Shown piece after piece: positions 33,809 through 48,800 of a stretch of 64,000 nt of DNA. The stretch's first letter is position 1, and each line of letters opens with the position of its first letter. Under the pieces are notes generated by a model. The model was not told the DNA's origin. It worked only from the letters and a program-made list of their open reading frames with translations, and did not search any database. The DNA is from Spisula solida (Eukaryota > Mollusca > Bivalvia > Venerida > Mactridae), in the NCBI GenBank assembly GCA_947247005.1, contig OX365947.1:33312760-33376759 (forward strand), in the 5' to 3' direction. Position numbers and translations under genes: made by a program.

Positions 33809-36800
33809 CTGAAAAATTAATAAAACATTTAAAAATTAAAATATCCCCAATAGGGATCGATCTCAATAATGTTTAAGAAATAAAAATCTGTTCGCGTATT
33901 TTGTCGGTGAATAAAACATGGGCAGGAGTTCGGATGCGGAAAAATTAAATCACGAGTGCGTTTTTATTTCGATTCTAAATACGCATTCCATTTTCACCCA
34001 TTTGACATTGAACATAATTCCACGCTGAAATTGAGTAGCTTATTAGCTGGTACAATTACCTCGTTAATGAAAACGACCTTCGTAATTTTCTGAAGGAAAA
34101 AACACATTTTAAACATTGAAACAATTTTAATAACACGAGTATAGTGTATCTATGTCATGAAATTCAGAAATTTTTATGAATCTTTATTTCGAGAGTATAT
34201 TGGAGTTTCTAAAAATAGATGCGTCATAGCTGTAACACTGGATTCTCGTGAAACTCGCGGTCCGTTAAAGTTTTACTATAAAGTTTACGTTCATTCATTC
34301 ATAAATAGGTCATGTGATACGGGGCGTAAATTGTAACAGCCAATTTGTTACCATGTTTTATGGGGGTAATAAAACATGGCCAGGTTGGCTCTATGTTTAA
34401 TGGATAAATCCGCGGATCGTGTTAGAATTGTTGATAAATCACTCTTAATAAGTCAATATTTCGACGTAAAAGGTCTTCGTCAGGAGAACGTAACACTTAA
34501 AATTATTTACATTCTCCTGACGAAAAACATATAAATTTGCAGGTTACGGCTTTCAGAAAGACTGTTAATTGTCCTAAAATTAAATCAATGCGTTTTCAAG
34601 AGTTCATATTCTTGTGCGGTAAATTTTATACGCATGTACGAATATACATCGTATTTACAGATATATCTAAATGGTACACTGTGCAGTTTCATTCTAATCG
34701 GGGTTTTCATTATTATATAACCAACATTTCGATGTACTGAAAACATTAGGCAACAAGATTTAATTATACATGTACATCAATTTACTATACATTGATATGC
34801 ATGACGTGTGAGGCCAGTTTATATTGGATTAAAATGATGCCTTCATGCGGTGGTATAAATGTTGTAAAGTCATGTACTACTGTATCATACAGTATGTAAT
34901 GTATTGCAAGACAGGTCATGCGTCACATTTTCTATTTTATATAAATTAATTAAAATTATGCTGGACTTTATTGAGAATATATTTTAGACATTATTCTAAG
35001 CATACCTTCAACATCGTACGGTTCGTGAAATGGTGGAATTCTGATTTGTGGAGAGTCGGTGGAAACATCTACAGCAACGCTGGTACCATTATTGTCGATG
35101 ATAGTGGGATATGTTGTATTAGCTAATGGAACACTGGTTTCTGTGGTTTCCTTTGCATCTAAAATAATCAGGATTAATTTCAATCAAAATTCAATCCATT
35201 TTATTTCGGCTCGATCATGCACGGGTTTTATTGTATTACTTTATTATTATTACTCATGAGTGTAGTTGTTATCGTCACTACACACCAGGTCAATCGACCG
35301 TTACAATTTATACTGCTCATCCAATGTAGACTATTGTGACGTATACAGGCACCCTTTATAAGCGCGTGTAACCGGGTTTTCGGCCTCATTCTGCTAACAA
35401 ACGCTTCAGCTAAACCAACGAGTTAGATGTTTCACAACTGTGCACACCTTGGACGGCGAGATTTCGAGGTCAAATGAATGTGGGACGGCGAATTTGAACA
35501 CAAATATTGCTGTGAGACATTGAAGATGGTAGAAAAGATAAGTAATGTGTTTATTGTTTTTGTAGTCATTGCATGACACGTGGAACAGGTCATATATTCA
35601 AAAGGTATCAAAGAAACGAAGAAATGTGACAAGTAATTAATTTGAATTCATGCAGCACGCTTTTTTACTTGACGCACAGTTTTGTGCCTTACGTAATGAG
35701 TTCAATTTATATTGCTTTGGTAAATATCGAACATTCATGATAGTTTTGTCATGAGTCTGTAATGAATATGTTCATGTAATGATAGCTGTGGCACGAGCCT
35801 GTTCACAGCACAAGTTTTGGCATATCTATATAAACACATGAGTTGGGTTTTAGTCTGAACCTGTCGTGTCGCACGGTGGTTGTGTATATATGTTCTGTTT
35901 GTTATTTCAACACTTCTGCATTGACAAGTGATGTATATTGATTTTAATAAATTATTGGAGTTAATCGTGAAGCGGACCATGCACTTACATTAGTACTCTT
36001 GGTTTGTCGCCTAAACGCCACGTGGTAAAAAGTTACTGGTACCATTTTTATTTTGTCTTCAGTACAACAGTACAGCTTAGTGCGTTTGTCTCGGAAAGGA
36101 AATGTTTTATTGTTTTGGGCAATATGGCTGATTTATAGCTAAGAACGTTTAACTTTGAACATCCGTACATTGTCTTCATTTTAACTTATCGAAACCTGCT
36201 TATGCTAGGGTAGCGAAAACACACGACGATTAATTAGCGACAGGTCAAATGCTGTCGGCTATACTTCTTATTGCACAGGGTAAAGCCACGTGGTGAAATT
36301 TTATTTTGTTTTACTACTTGGTGGCTTATAGTTAGCGACCCGGGCGAATATCTGGTGTACTGGTATGATTTTGTATTACCCGGCAGGTGAATTAATTAGC
36401 AGACTTGATTAACAATTGTAAACTTTGACTGATCATTTACTTTTGTAGTTTGCCACTGTGACGTTTGACTGATTCGACACTTGGTTTGTAAAGATAAAAA
36501 TTGTTTTGGTTACATTGTATTATGTTTATACTGATACGCTCTAGGTTAGTAGAGTACACTTGTTGTACCACGGAATTCACGTGCATTTCTGGCGTACTTT
36601 AGAATGGATTTAAGATCGGCGAATGTGTCATTATGTTTAGTGTTTAACAGCGGCCGGTGTTTTTATAAATCACCTACAGTTGAGCACGAGATTGTAACTA
36701 GTACTTTGTTATGCCAATCAACGGCACGACTTTCTTCTAACTTTTTAGTAGTGGATGACTGACCACTGTTTTTTCAAATCTAGGCTATAAGGTTAACAAT

Positions 36801-39800
36801 TAGGATAGTCCGGTGAGTTTGATATGCCCCTCGAACTTTCATTAGCATAATTTAACAGTTGATTATGCTGTTTATATCTATAATGTCGTTGGTATGTTTT
36901 CATGGGCTGGAAGTGTCAGAGAACGCTTAGGTGCGATGCAAACACAAATCTAGGTGACCGATACTGCTAGTTTGCTCGCGGAAATTTATATATTCAACGC
37001 AATAACCTTACGGTTTGTGTGTGCATAGGGGCCGGGATCATGTCAATTTATCCCAGCTGTAGCAAGATTCAAAACTTACTCGTGGTACAGTTAGCATTTT
37101 AAGTAGGTTTATCCACGGTGTTCAATTAACACATACTTGCATTATACTACCAGTGGTCTATATTGAAATAGAATCTGGGATCATGTGGTCCTGGGCAGAC
37201 TACACTAATAGGGTCTTTAAGAGAAGGAATTATGTATATTTTGTATAATTATCACGATTAGTTAAAATTATCAAGTGAAGACACTGTTTATTACACTTCT
37301 ATATGTTTTATTGTAGTTGTAATATGATTAAAGAGCAACTGGAATGTTGCAGGAGCTAGGAAAAGGATTGACGTCAACGGAAGGCATTGGTTCTGATTCC
37401 ACTTCTTTAAAAGGGCACCCGATCAAAACTGCAGTTTAGGTTAAGTATAATTAATACATACATAGTTTAATTTGTGTTTGTCATATTTGTTTAGCATCAG
37501 TCTGTTACTGCGAAGATGTCAAAGTTACGAGTGCACATGTGACGTTTAGTAATTTTACGGTAATGCTGTTGGTTCGGTATGCAATCATTTACATCAGAAG
37601 AACGTATGGTGCGGGGAGTTCGGCGAGATCCTCGCCCTCTATGAACATAATTAAACAGCGGTTATCTGGCTACAGTGTATATCTATGACCCGATTGTATG
37701 CTTTCATAGGAGAATATCACATTGGCGCTCGATGTGTGGTACAAAAACAGAGCGCAAGGGCCGATTTTGCGCGATTTGCTTGAAAAATTGATATAGTCGG
37801 CACAGGGCCTTGTATCGGATTCTTGCTGGGGTTTGGGTCGGGTCATTATCTCCGCACTATATGTGATATGATAGATTCATTGTGTTTTGAGGTCATTAAG
37901 TGCACTGAGTTTTTTATGTGGACTAACGTATCCTGTCGGCGGTCACATTAGTTTACTATACATTCAAGTTTATGTTTTAATGGCAACTGCATATATGCAT
38001 ATGGCGACATAAAGGAATTCCAACCAGACGCTGTTGATATGAAAACAAACGCCATATCCCGAGTAAGATAATCACAAGACCATGGTAATGGTTCATTGGA
38101 CGTATTTCGAAATGGCATCATTCTTTTGGACGCTAGCAAATTCCAGATTGTACATTCAGGGTATAAAATGTAATTACAGGTATTGGCAGTTCCAAAAATG
38201 AAATACGACAGTATTTATATCGCTAGGCATTATTATAACTAATGTATACAATTTAGTTTCAGGTACTTTGGTTGTGGTCATTTATACATGCGATATGAAT
38301 ATTAGTTTATTGTTAACATCTGAGACGATTGAAACAGGAAACTAAATACTACGTGTTAGGGAAAAAGAAAACGATCTTTTAAAATACAATGATGAGTTCA
38401 TTCAGAGCATAAATATTCCCCTGTTAGGTAATTGACCGGTAATGATACATTATATATTTTCGGTATTGCTTTGTTGACGTACAATCGAGAGGGAAAGGCT
38501 TAGTATGAATAAAATTGTAATTTCGGAATTTTTGACAGCTGGAATTTAGTCTTTCAATTTTTTACTCGGATTCAATCCCTTACTTGGTTGGACAGAGGGT
38601 AATATTCAGAAACATACGAGATTTAAAGCTGTGCCCAACTTCCGGTCTTATTAAGGGTCCCACATACTACACTCAGGGAAAACGAGGTGATCTTTATCGA
38701 ATATTTCTTAAACCATGTTTGAAATGATGTGAATGTTTTATCAAACGTATACATTTTAAAAATGATCCATGAAGCATCGAATATTTGTCTGGGGCCTTTT
38801 CCGGAGTCATGTTTCATTTGAATTGAGATACTTGAGATAATTTCATGGTGGTAGAGGAATGTTATAACAAAGCTATTGAAAAGAAGATAATTAATCAATT
38901 TGGGCCTAAACATATTCAAATATATATGGTGAATTAGGTATATATCCGCTAAAAATAGAAATACAAAATAGAGTAATTTCTTATTGGACTCGGCTAATTG
39001 GTGACATTAGCACACCTGGTGCTAATAAAATTTCCTCAAACATTTATCTCATGATACGAAAACTAACATCAATAGGTACGATAAAATCACAATGGATAAA
39101 AAATATCAAAACTATTCTTTGTAATATTGGGCTATCAGGTATTTGGGATAGTCAATATATTATCAATTCTAAATGGTTAATACATTCATCAAAACAAAAA
39201 CTTCAGGATATTTTTGTACAGCATTGGTTTTCCGAAATGGAAAGAACCTCCAATACAAATGTTTATAAACATGTAAAACAGCAATTCAAACAAAGTCCGT
39301 ATATTACATTGTTATCACAATATCAATGTACAAAATTAATGGCATTTATTTCAAGAAACCACAATTTACCGATTGAAACTGGACGTTGGAGAAATATTCC
39401 AACATTAGATAGGAAATGTGAATTATGCAATGATCTGGGTGACGAATACCATTATCTGTTAATGTGTCCCCAATTCACTGTTTCACGTCAAAAATATATT
39501 GACAAACGTACATACACGAGACCGAACATGGTCAAATTCATTGCTTTAATCTCAAGCGAAAATCATATTACATTACGTCGACTAAGTATGTTTTGCGACA
39601 TTATAATGAAATTCTTTAAACAAAAATGATAGATGTCTAACAGTCATACTGTCTTTCACTACTATTTAAAATAAAGCATGTTAAATTATTCGGTAAATTA
39701 TCTGTTTACATGTATACTTTGTTGTACTGATTGTACTTGTAAAACTATTAACTTCATGAATGCATGGCACTTTTCTCTTACCGTATTATATGTGTGTGTG

Positions 39801-42800
39801 TGCGTGTGTGTGCGTGCGTGTGTGTGTGTGCATGCGCGCGTGCGTGCATGTAAGTGTATATATGTACATGTATATATTTTACCTAAGCAAATGTTATGTG
39901 ATGCATTCATTGTATGAAAATGACAATTAGCATTATATGTCGTAAACGTTTAGTCTTTCACAATTACACTAGGTGAGGCTAGTCTACTTTCGCTTTCGTT
40001 ATTGAACCGATTAGCCACACATGGTCAGTGTAATAAAACGACAACATTTTAATTTCTACCATTTCAAAATGCTCTCGTGTAATAGAAAACTTAAATATTT
40101 TCAAACCTTAACGTTAATTTTCTCTTTGATTATATGAATTATTTCATTTTTAGTAACTTCTTTTAAATATTCCAAAACGCCGTTTATGGTCGTATACCCA
40201 GTGTCACTGTGACAGCTAAATTGCTATTGTAAATGTGTTATGCATATGTATCCTGTATTTAACAGGACTCTGCAATAATGAAATAAACTGAACTGAAACT
40301 GAAAATTAAAACAATTACATTTTAACAGTACATATAGATATTACAACGACTGGATTCCACAGGACCGACGGGTGCTACATTTCAAGACCGACTTAGATAG
40401 CTCTAGAGAATTATTGTCGAAAATAGTATAGGAATTTTGGGGAAATAAAATCATTATTTTATTTTGTGGCGGAAAATTCTTCAATTTAGGAGCGATCGGG
40501 GGTGTACATGGGTCTAATCAATGTGGATAGAATAACTTTTATACATTGACTACATTGCATGCTTATAATCGCTTTATTCCACAGTGAAAAATGTGGGGTG
40601 AACAGCGAGTAATAAGCTTCTAAAACTAATCTACGGGCTTGGGTTAAATAAGCATTAAAGAACTGGCCAGATAGCTTTGACTAGGCGCTCTTTAATAGCT
40701 TTCTTTTGAGTAGGATCTTTGCTCGCCAAGCGGCGATGGTTTATTTGTTGCACTAGTTTATTTATGTACAAGCGTACTTATTGCTCGGCATGCGCCGATT
40801 ATTGCTCGCCATGCGGCGAATACTAGTATTGGAATATTGCTCGGCATGCGCCGATTCTTGCTCGCCATGCGGCGAATACTAGTATTGGAATATTGCTCGG
40901 CATGCGCCGATTATTGCTCGCCATGCGGCGAATATTGCTCGGCATGCGCCGATTATTGCTCGCCATGCGGCGATTATTCACTTTGGTACAGGCGGGTACC
41001 TTGCGGACTGACTGGTTTTATTGCACGCCAGGCGGCGTTTATAATAGTTAAAATGGTAGGCCATGCGGCCATGGTTCGTTTGAATGCCATGCGGCATTCA
41101 TGTATATTCTTCATACGCCAGGCGGCGTCAACATAATGAGAGTTACCGTGCAACATGGGAAGGGTTTTCGGATTTCAAAAATGTCGCCCCTGATCGCTCC
41201 AAGTAAATTCATTAATAGCATATCTTTCTCCGCAGTGTATAAATGCGGAGGAATTCGTCATATGTGTAACTCCGTAGTGTTTAAATACGGAGTGATTACT
41301 TGTTTTAATTCTACGCTGCCATGACCATATCTGCCAAAATACACATTAATCCGTCTGTTATACGTATATATTTGAAATATATTATCATAACAATTGGTTA
41401 TATAGAAGTACCAAATGCTAGAATTATACAGTATGAATCATACAAAGTGGTTGTCGTTATTGATCATAATAGTTTGGCAACACCGAACGGGCACTCATTG
41501 GTCCTCTCGTATTTATAATTGTGTAATAACAACTACACACCGTAAGCGCGTATTGAATGGTGACAATACCAAACCCAATAGGATAATGGAGGGACGCGGA
41601 AGAATGAGTGCCGGTTGGGGTTTTTGTCGGGCTAAGAGTCCTGAAATAATAGCAATGCTTAGTTGAAAAAAAAAATTCCGCTGTTTTGCCATAAGTTAAG
41701 AATATACCAATAAATATAAGAATATGTGTTTGTTTTGATTGAATACGGTAAATATCTTGTCTTGTAGAGATAAATTTAATATAATTTTATGAGCCCATCG
41801 AAAACAGGTAGTATTATATGTACATCCTTTGTGAGGGGGTATGATGACCTCGGGCGGCGTCCAGTAATTTATCTATATATATATATACATATATATCAAA
41901 TATGATCAGATAAAACAGTTTTATATATATATATAACTGTTTTATCTGATCATCTTCAAATTGGTGACAATGTGCATGGTTTCTAGGTTCAGTAATGAAC
42001 CTAATTAGCACATGTCTTCTTGGATTAAAGCCATTGAATTACCATGAAAATGTAAATTTAAGCCTTGTCTGTATTCTAACTTAAAATGTTTCCATCTGAT
42101 CATCTTCAAACTTTGTGACACTAGGCTGCTAAGGTCGATTATGATCTCGTAAGTGTTGTTTTTTCAAAGCCGCTATGTCTACATGCATGTAGTTGTCTCT
42201 TGCGATGCAGCGTTTACCATTTTGTCACTGCTATCTCTGGAATACTAGTTTCTGGACTTCGCGTTGTGACCAACCTTGTACGTATATATTAAGGTGCAGT
42301 AATGCCTTATCGGATATCGTAACCGTCGTACGGATTTTAATATTTTCTGTTGAGGAAACTTTCCCCGATGCTGATTGTCGTAGATGCACAATGAAATAAA
42401 TGTTTATTTAACGGAGAATATCGTACGAGAAACGGACATATAACGGAAATGAAAAGCAGGTGAACTGAAAAAAGGTTTAAGTGCCTAGAACATTACCGAT
42501 TGATTCGTTGCGTGATACATGTAGGTGGTAGTCTCATTGATCCAATGCTTGTTGTGTCCAAAAAACATCTATGCATTTAAACTTGATAACTAATCAAAAT
42601 TTCCTTCCGAAAAAACGAACACAACCTGACAAGTCTTGCATTTTATTGCAGAATAAGAAGCGGATACGTAACGCACACAGATCAAAAGTTTTGTTTTCCG
42701 TTAACACCATTTGATAAAGTTTGGTTGCCATTTAATGTTCTGTCATATTTAATGGACCTCATCAGACAATTAGTGCATTAATTTTGCCGAAAAGGACATT

Positions 42801-45800
42801 TAACGCACACAAATGGTTTTTATTATGTGCTGCGTCGGAAGTCAGTTTACGTTACCCGGCTAGGCGTGACTTCATCTTCTGTAGCTTATTTCAGAAGCAG
42901 TTTCTCAAACCAGTTATCATATGAAAAACAAGTTTATTTACCTGCAGGCCATTTACAAATAAATGGGAGATAAGAATAACAGGGGACATATTTCCATTTT
43001 CCCTTTGTAACACTAATAGCAACACAACCATCGCCGTATCTCTCCACATCAGGTATGAAATTTGTGTAATCTAGAGGGGAATCATCCATCCATATCTTAG
43101 CGTTACCTGTTAAATAGAATACTCTGGAAGTAGAAGCTGCCATATCTATGTCATATATGTACTTTGCCCACTAGTCCAACAACAAATGATAAGTTATTAC
43201 AAATGGTCTTTTTTTACCAAATGAAAAAGATTAAATCATTGTTAACATGCAAGTATTATTTACAACGTTGTTATTGATAAAACATCTGACATAGAATATA
43301 CTTTATATAGAGGATATTACATTAGTGTCTTTCCATATTTAATTTATTAAACGAGTTGAATAAAATAATAAAATGCGAGGCTCTGTCGAGCATTTTATCG
43401 ATTTTTTTCAACGAGTTTAATAAATTCAATGTGGAAAGTCACAAATGTAATGTTCTTTTTATCACATGTTAGCCTTTTCCGACCGAAACATAACATAGCT
43501 ACTTATTTTTCACTATAATAAACGCGCAACTTTGACGACGTCGCCTATCCTTTGAATGACGTCGCGTGATAGCTTTATTACACTAGTGTATTATCAAAAA
43601 TAAATTATGGCTTTATTACGCTACCGCGACGTCAAACATGTGATAAAACGTTGTTATTGATAAAACATCTGATATAGAATATACTTTATAACGTTGTTAT
43701 TGATAAAACATCTGATATAGAATATACTTTATAACGTTGTTATTGATAAAACATCTGATATAGAATCTACTTTATAACGTTGTTATTGATAAAGCATCTG
43801 ACATAGAATATACTTTATAACGTTGTTATTGGTTAAACATCTGATATACAATATACTTTATAACGTTGTTATTGATAAAACATCTGATATAGAATCTACT
43901 TTGTAACTTTGTTATTAATAAAACATCTGATATAGAATATACTTTATAACGTTGTTATTGATAAAACATTTGACATAGAATATACTTAACCTCCTGACAC
44001 ATAGAGGCCCAGCCAAACAAGCATATCAGGGTATATTTTGGGTAAGTTTGCTATCACTAATGCATGGATGTGCTTGTTTTCTTCATCGCTATGGATACTG
44101 ACAATTTTTTCTTTGCAGTGAGACATCGCTGCGGCAAATGAGTCTTTGGATGGAAAGAGTTCATAGCAATATCCACTGTATAATGACATTGTACTCTTTG
44201 GACATTTCAGATCATTATCTTGTTGCTGTGTTGTTACCAATTCTGCTCGAGTGGGAGATGCTGAAACAGGTAAATACATATAAGCACTGTATTAGTTTTT
44301 ATAAAACATAAATATTTATGAAATAATTTAATTGCGTTTCGTTATTATAAAGCTAGCACAAGCACTCGTATGTAATCAACTCAAATCAAATCAAATCAAA
44401 CCCAACCAAACCAAACCAAACCAAATCGAACCAAATCAAATAAAAAAGTGTATGTTAATGTGACAGGTCTAATTTTGGGCAATTATTTACGTAATCTTAG
44501 TGGGACAATTTGGGTTCTATACCCAGCTCATGTTGAGTGCTGCCTTCTCTGTTTGACTTAATATTATCCTTTTCTATGACATTGACTATGATCTTTGTAT
44601 CAATACATTGAAATGTACTGATTGGTTTGATGACTGCTTGTAATGAAATGCTAGTAAAAATAGGTTAGATCCATTGTGCGGCTTGTGCAATATTGCGAAC
44701 CGCTTGCTGACTGGCGTATTTGCAACCAAATTAAAAAGACTTGCTTCCTACCTGAATCAGTAGTTACAGGTACAGCAGTGGTGCTTGTCACTTCCATGCC
44801 TGAAAAATCGGAAACAGTTTCTTACAATGAAAAGTTGTTATCTACGAGACAAATAGCTGGTATTTCAAAGTTGGCCAATTAGTGATCATTTATTTATTAA
44901 TAATATGATGCTATACAATGTTAATGTCGGTAAATAAATGTTTCAAATGGCATACATGTTAACAGCTATGTGTATAATTATCTGGCTTAGAATGAGAAGG
45001 TCGTAAGTGCTATTTGAGAAGGTGCTACTTACGACCTTATAAGACTCATACATATATAAAATCGCTTCTATTGAGCCTTTTCACATGAACAATGGAACAG
45101 GTTATGTTGACGGAACTAAAGTTGAAAAAGCTCGTTTTTCAATATTAAGGAAAGAGTATTTTTTCTTGTTTTCTCAAAACAGCGTTTTTGTACTTGCGAC
45201 CTTTTTATTTTAAACCATCGAATTATGTTTAATATACATGTATATACATAAATAACTGCGATCACCGTTACAGAAACACATACCAGAGCGAGGCTTTTAT
45301 TAATAAAAAAAGCTTTCTGTTCATTATAAACTATTGGTGGTCTAGAGGAAGGGCATGCGCTTTGGTATCGAGAGGCCCCGGGTTCAATCCCCGTCTGTGC
45401 CCACTGCTTAATTGCAATGAGCAAGAAATGCCAACAACATACATAAAACCTTTAACAGCTAATAATGTATTACAATTACACACGCATTCTCAAACAGTGC
45501 ATTCGAATGAGGGCAAATACGGCCGTATGTCGCTCACCTGGTACAACGACCATAGAAGGCACAACTTGACCTAGGTAAGATCTAATAAACATTTTGTCAT
45601 AAGGATCCAGTGACAAATTTAGCATCTACTTCATACACATTCTTTGTACATGATTTGCCCTATTGATTTTCGACCCCGAGTTTTAATCAAAAGATGAAAA
45701 TGTAAAAACAAAAACCGTATGGCTGATTATTTCTGTTAGGCAAAAAAGTTTGCGATTTGGGCCTAAAATGGCACGCATGTTAATTAAATGTATATGACAC

Positions 45801-48800
45801 TCTATATTAACGTATGTAAAAGGTGTAAATATGCTGCCGCTTACACATATCGATAGGCCGATAAACAATGTTACCGCGTTAAGCGTAAAACGCACTAGTC
45901 AAATTCTACCCTGCTTTATGTAAGACCTCATAATTTTCGTATCTATTATCCGATTTTAAATATTTAAAGTTTGTAATGAAGCAGAGATATATGCCTGTCT
46001 ATTAATACAACATTCATCACGATATCCTAGTTATTAAATCCACGGCGACGAGTAAGAATCCGTTCCGCGTAAAAGTAAGTTTAAAATATCCCGTTTTTTA
46101 CCAAATAAAAATTCAATCAACGGTCGAAAATCATCAAATATTAATCTAATTTTCGATCGATTTTGTTCATTAAAGCTTGTTTTAAAAGCTTATACTGTAA
46201 GGTTTTATAAAATGTAAAAACTTATTTTTAAAGCATTTGCGAGTTGTCGACCGCCAACGAAATAAAACAGAACGGACGTATTCATAATAATGTTTGATGT
46301 AAACTACGCCGACCATTGATCATCTTTTGTGGCGATTTTTTCAAAGGCTAGCATCATGGTTCGTAATTTAATGCAACAAATACCTCTCAAAATGCATTTA
46401 ATAGCAGGTTATATTGTAAATAATCGCCATTTTATAATTAACATTCGGCAATAAGTCCGCAAGTTCAATACAGCTACCAAAAAAAATCACTATTTTTGAC
46501 TCCATTCTGTAAAGACAGAACCAATAGAAACCAGAAAAAAGTACAACCAGTACCTCAAAACGTATTTAATCTCACACTTTAAACAAGTTTCAATCAAAAA
46601 TATGTTTTCAATTAGCGCATGGAAGGTGTGCAGGTGCTGTTTCACACGCGTTTCGACGTGATTCCGCCATTTTGAAAATTTATTTGCAATAATTAGTACA
46701 TAAATGCACGAAGTTTAATCAAATCGTTGGCGGTCGACAACTCACAAATGCTTTATAAATAAGTTTTACATTTTATAAAACCTTAAAGTATTAGCTTTTA
46801 AAACAAGTTTTAATGAACAAAATCGATCGAAAATTAAATTCATATTTGATGATTTTCGACCGTTGGTTGTATTTTTATTTGGTAAAAAAAGAGGTATTTT
46901 AAACTTACTTTTACGCGGAACGGATTCTTACTCGTCGCCGTGGATTTAATAATTAGGGTATCGTGATGAATGTTGTATTAAAAGACAGACATATATCTCT
47001 GCTTCATTACAAGCTTTAAATATTTAAAATCGGATAACAGATACGAACATTATGAGGTCTTACATAAAGCAGGGTAGAATTTGACTAGTGCGGTAACATT
47101 GTTTATCGGCCGATCGATATGTGTAAGCGGCAGCATATTTACGTTAAGATAGAGTGTCATATACATTTAATTAACATGCGTGTAAAATGGGTAGGTTTTA
47201 ATTCTGCGTTTTTTATTTCTGCGACCTACCAGAAAATCGGGAATTAATTTCTGCGGGTTACAGAAACAAGAAGAAATGTTTGCACTTAAAAATAACCTAC
47301 CACATCTACTACGGCATGATTTACCACTCAAGTGAGTATATCTTTGTCTTCAGGTATGAATTATAAATTATGGTTGCATTATTTACAACACAATGACACT
47401 ACTGGTATGAATTTGATCCAATTTATAAATATATACAAATTCAGTGACCATTTTCAATGCCAGTACTCAATCAAATCAATGCATTTAACGGCAGATTGTC
47501 CTCTACTCAATCAGTAAGACCCGCACCCTGAAACCACTTATAATAGTTTTTGGTTGTGCCCGAATGTCAGTGAAAATTTTATGGAGTTAATAACTTATTA
47601 CAAATGTAATATTAATTTAAAGGGGTCAAACTTATATCAACGTGTAATTGTTTTATTTAAATACCATTCATTAATTGTTAAACAAACAAGAAAACAAAGG
47701 CAGTCGGAAAACACGATAATTAATAGACGAATCACTTAACTTTGCGAAGAAATATTCTACGAACGTTTAATTGTGCGGAATAGTATTCTGCGGGGTAGTC
47801 TCAAACCGTAAAAACCGCAGTAATAAACAATCGCAGAATTAACCCGCTATACGGTAATGTACTTACCTTTGGGGATTTTACATATAAATGCTCTGTCCAA
47901 ATGACATGGTATATCATTCCATACATTTAGATGACTCACAATTTCTACACAATCTTCGTTTTGTACATTGTTAGGTTCTCCAATTCCCCATTTACTGTAC
48001 AGATGATCTGTCCCATCGTCCCATTCAAAGTCTGTATGAAAAGTTCCACATTGTTATGTATCGTATGATATATGCATTAACAGTTATCAGCATACGTTTT
48101 GAAACTTTTGGCTCAACCATATTACTTTATATTTGGTAATAAACTATGTTTAAACTGAATTAATTATCGGCATCTACACTTAACAAATCTTATAAGTGTG
48201 CATGTATATATTTACCCAAACTTGGTCAAAATGTGTTTGATCTTGTTGAACTTTTCAGCATAATTATACAGCTTTGATATGTGGAATTACAACTCAATTG
48301 ATTCTATTACAATCCGATAGCAATTGTCTTAAACGGAATAATACAATGATGCCATTAGCAAAAGCTGATGCCACATGTTTTTGCTGTGTGTTCATCGGGT
48401 GTTTATCAGGCTGTTAATGCAGCTATGTATCCCCTTTGCTGATCAAGTTCTTGTTCAAGTATATGTACTTGTCACCGAGACAGAAATAAAGAAAGCAATG
48501 ATAAGTATAATGCCCAAATTAGATTTACAACTACTCACTTTTTGTGTTAAAATGCAAATTTGGAAGAGTTACCTCCCTTTGACCATAAACTTTAAACTGT
48601 ATTTTTAAAAGTTAAAATCTACCATTCGAGTGAAAAATAGCCTAATTGTGTGGGGTTTTTAATGTAAATTAAAATTCTAATTGACCATAAATAAAATAAT
48701 TTGCACCTACGTGTAAATTTCTCGTGCGTTTTACGTGTTTTGATATTTCATGGTTCAGTGATCAGAAGTATTTAATTGTGAAAAAAAAACAATATTAATT

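Noticed and set aside
38623..38919. 98-codon minus-strand ORF just before the LINE
   Set aside because: No family motif, no splice signals matching the receptor's phases, and composition typical of AT-rich non-coding DNA.
39678..39917. Overlapping Cys/Val-rich and His/Thr-rich ORFs
   Set aside because: They are translations of the (TG)n microsatellite on either strand.
45338..45405. Functional tRNA gene
   Set aside because: Box A and B are present but no 7-bp acceptor stem or anticodon stem-loop closes around them. A SINE fits better.
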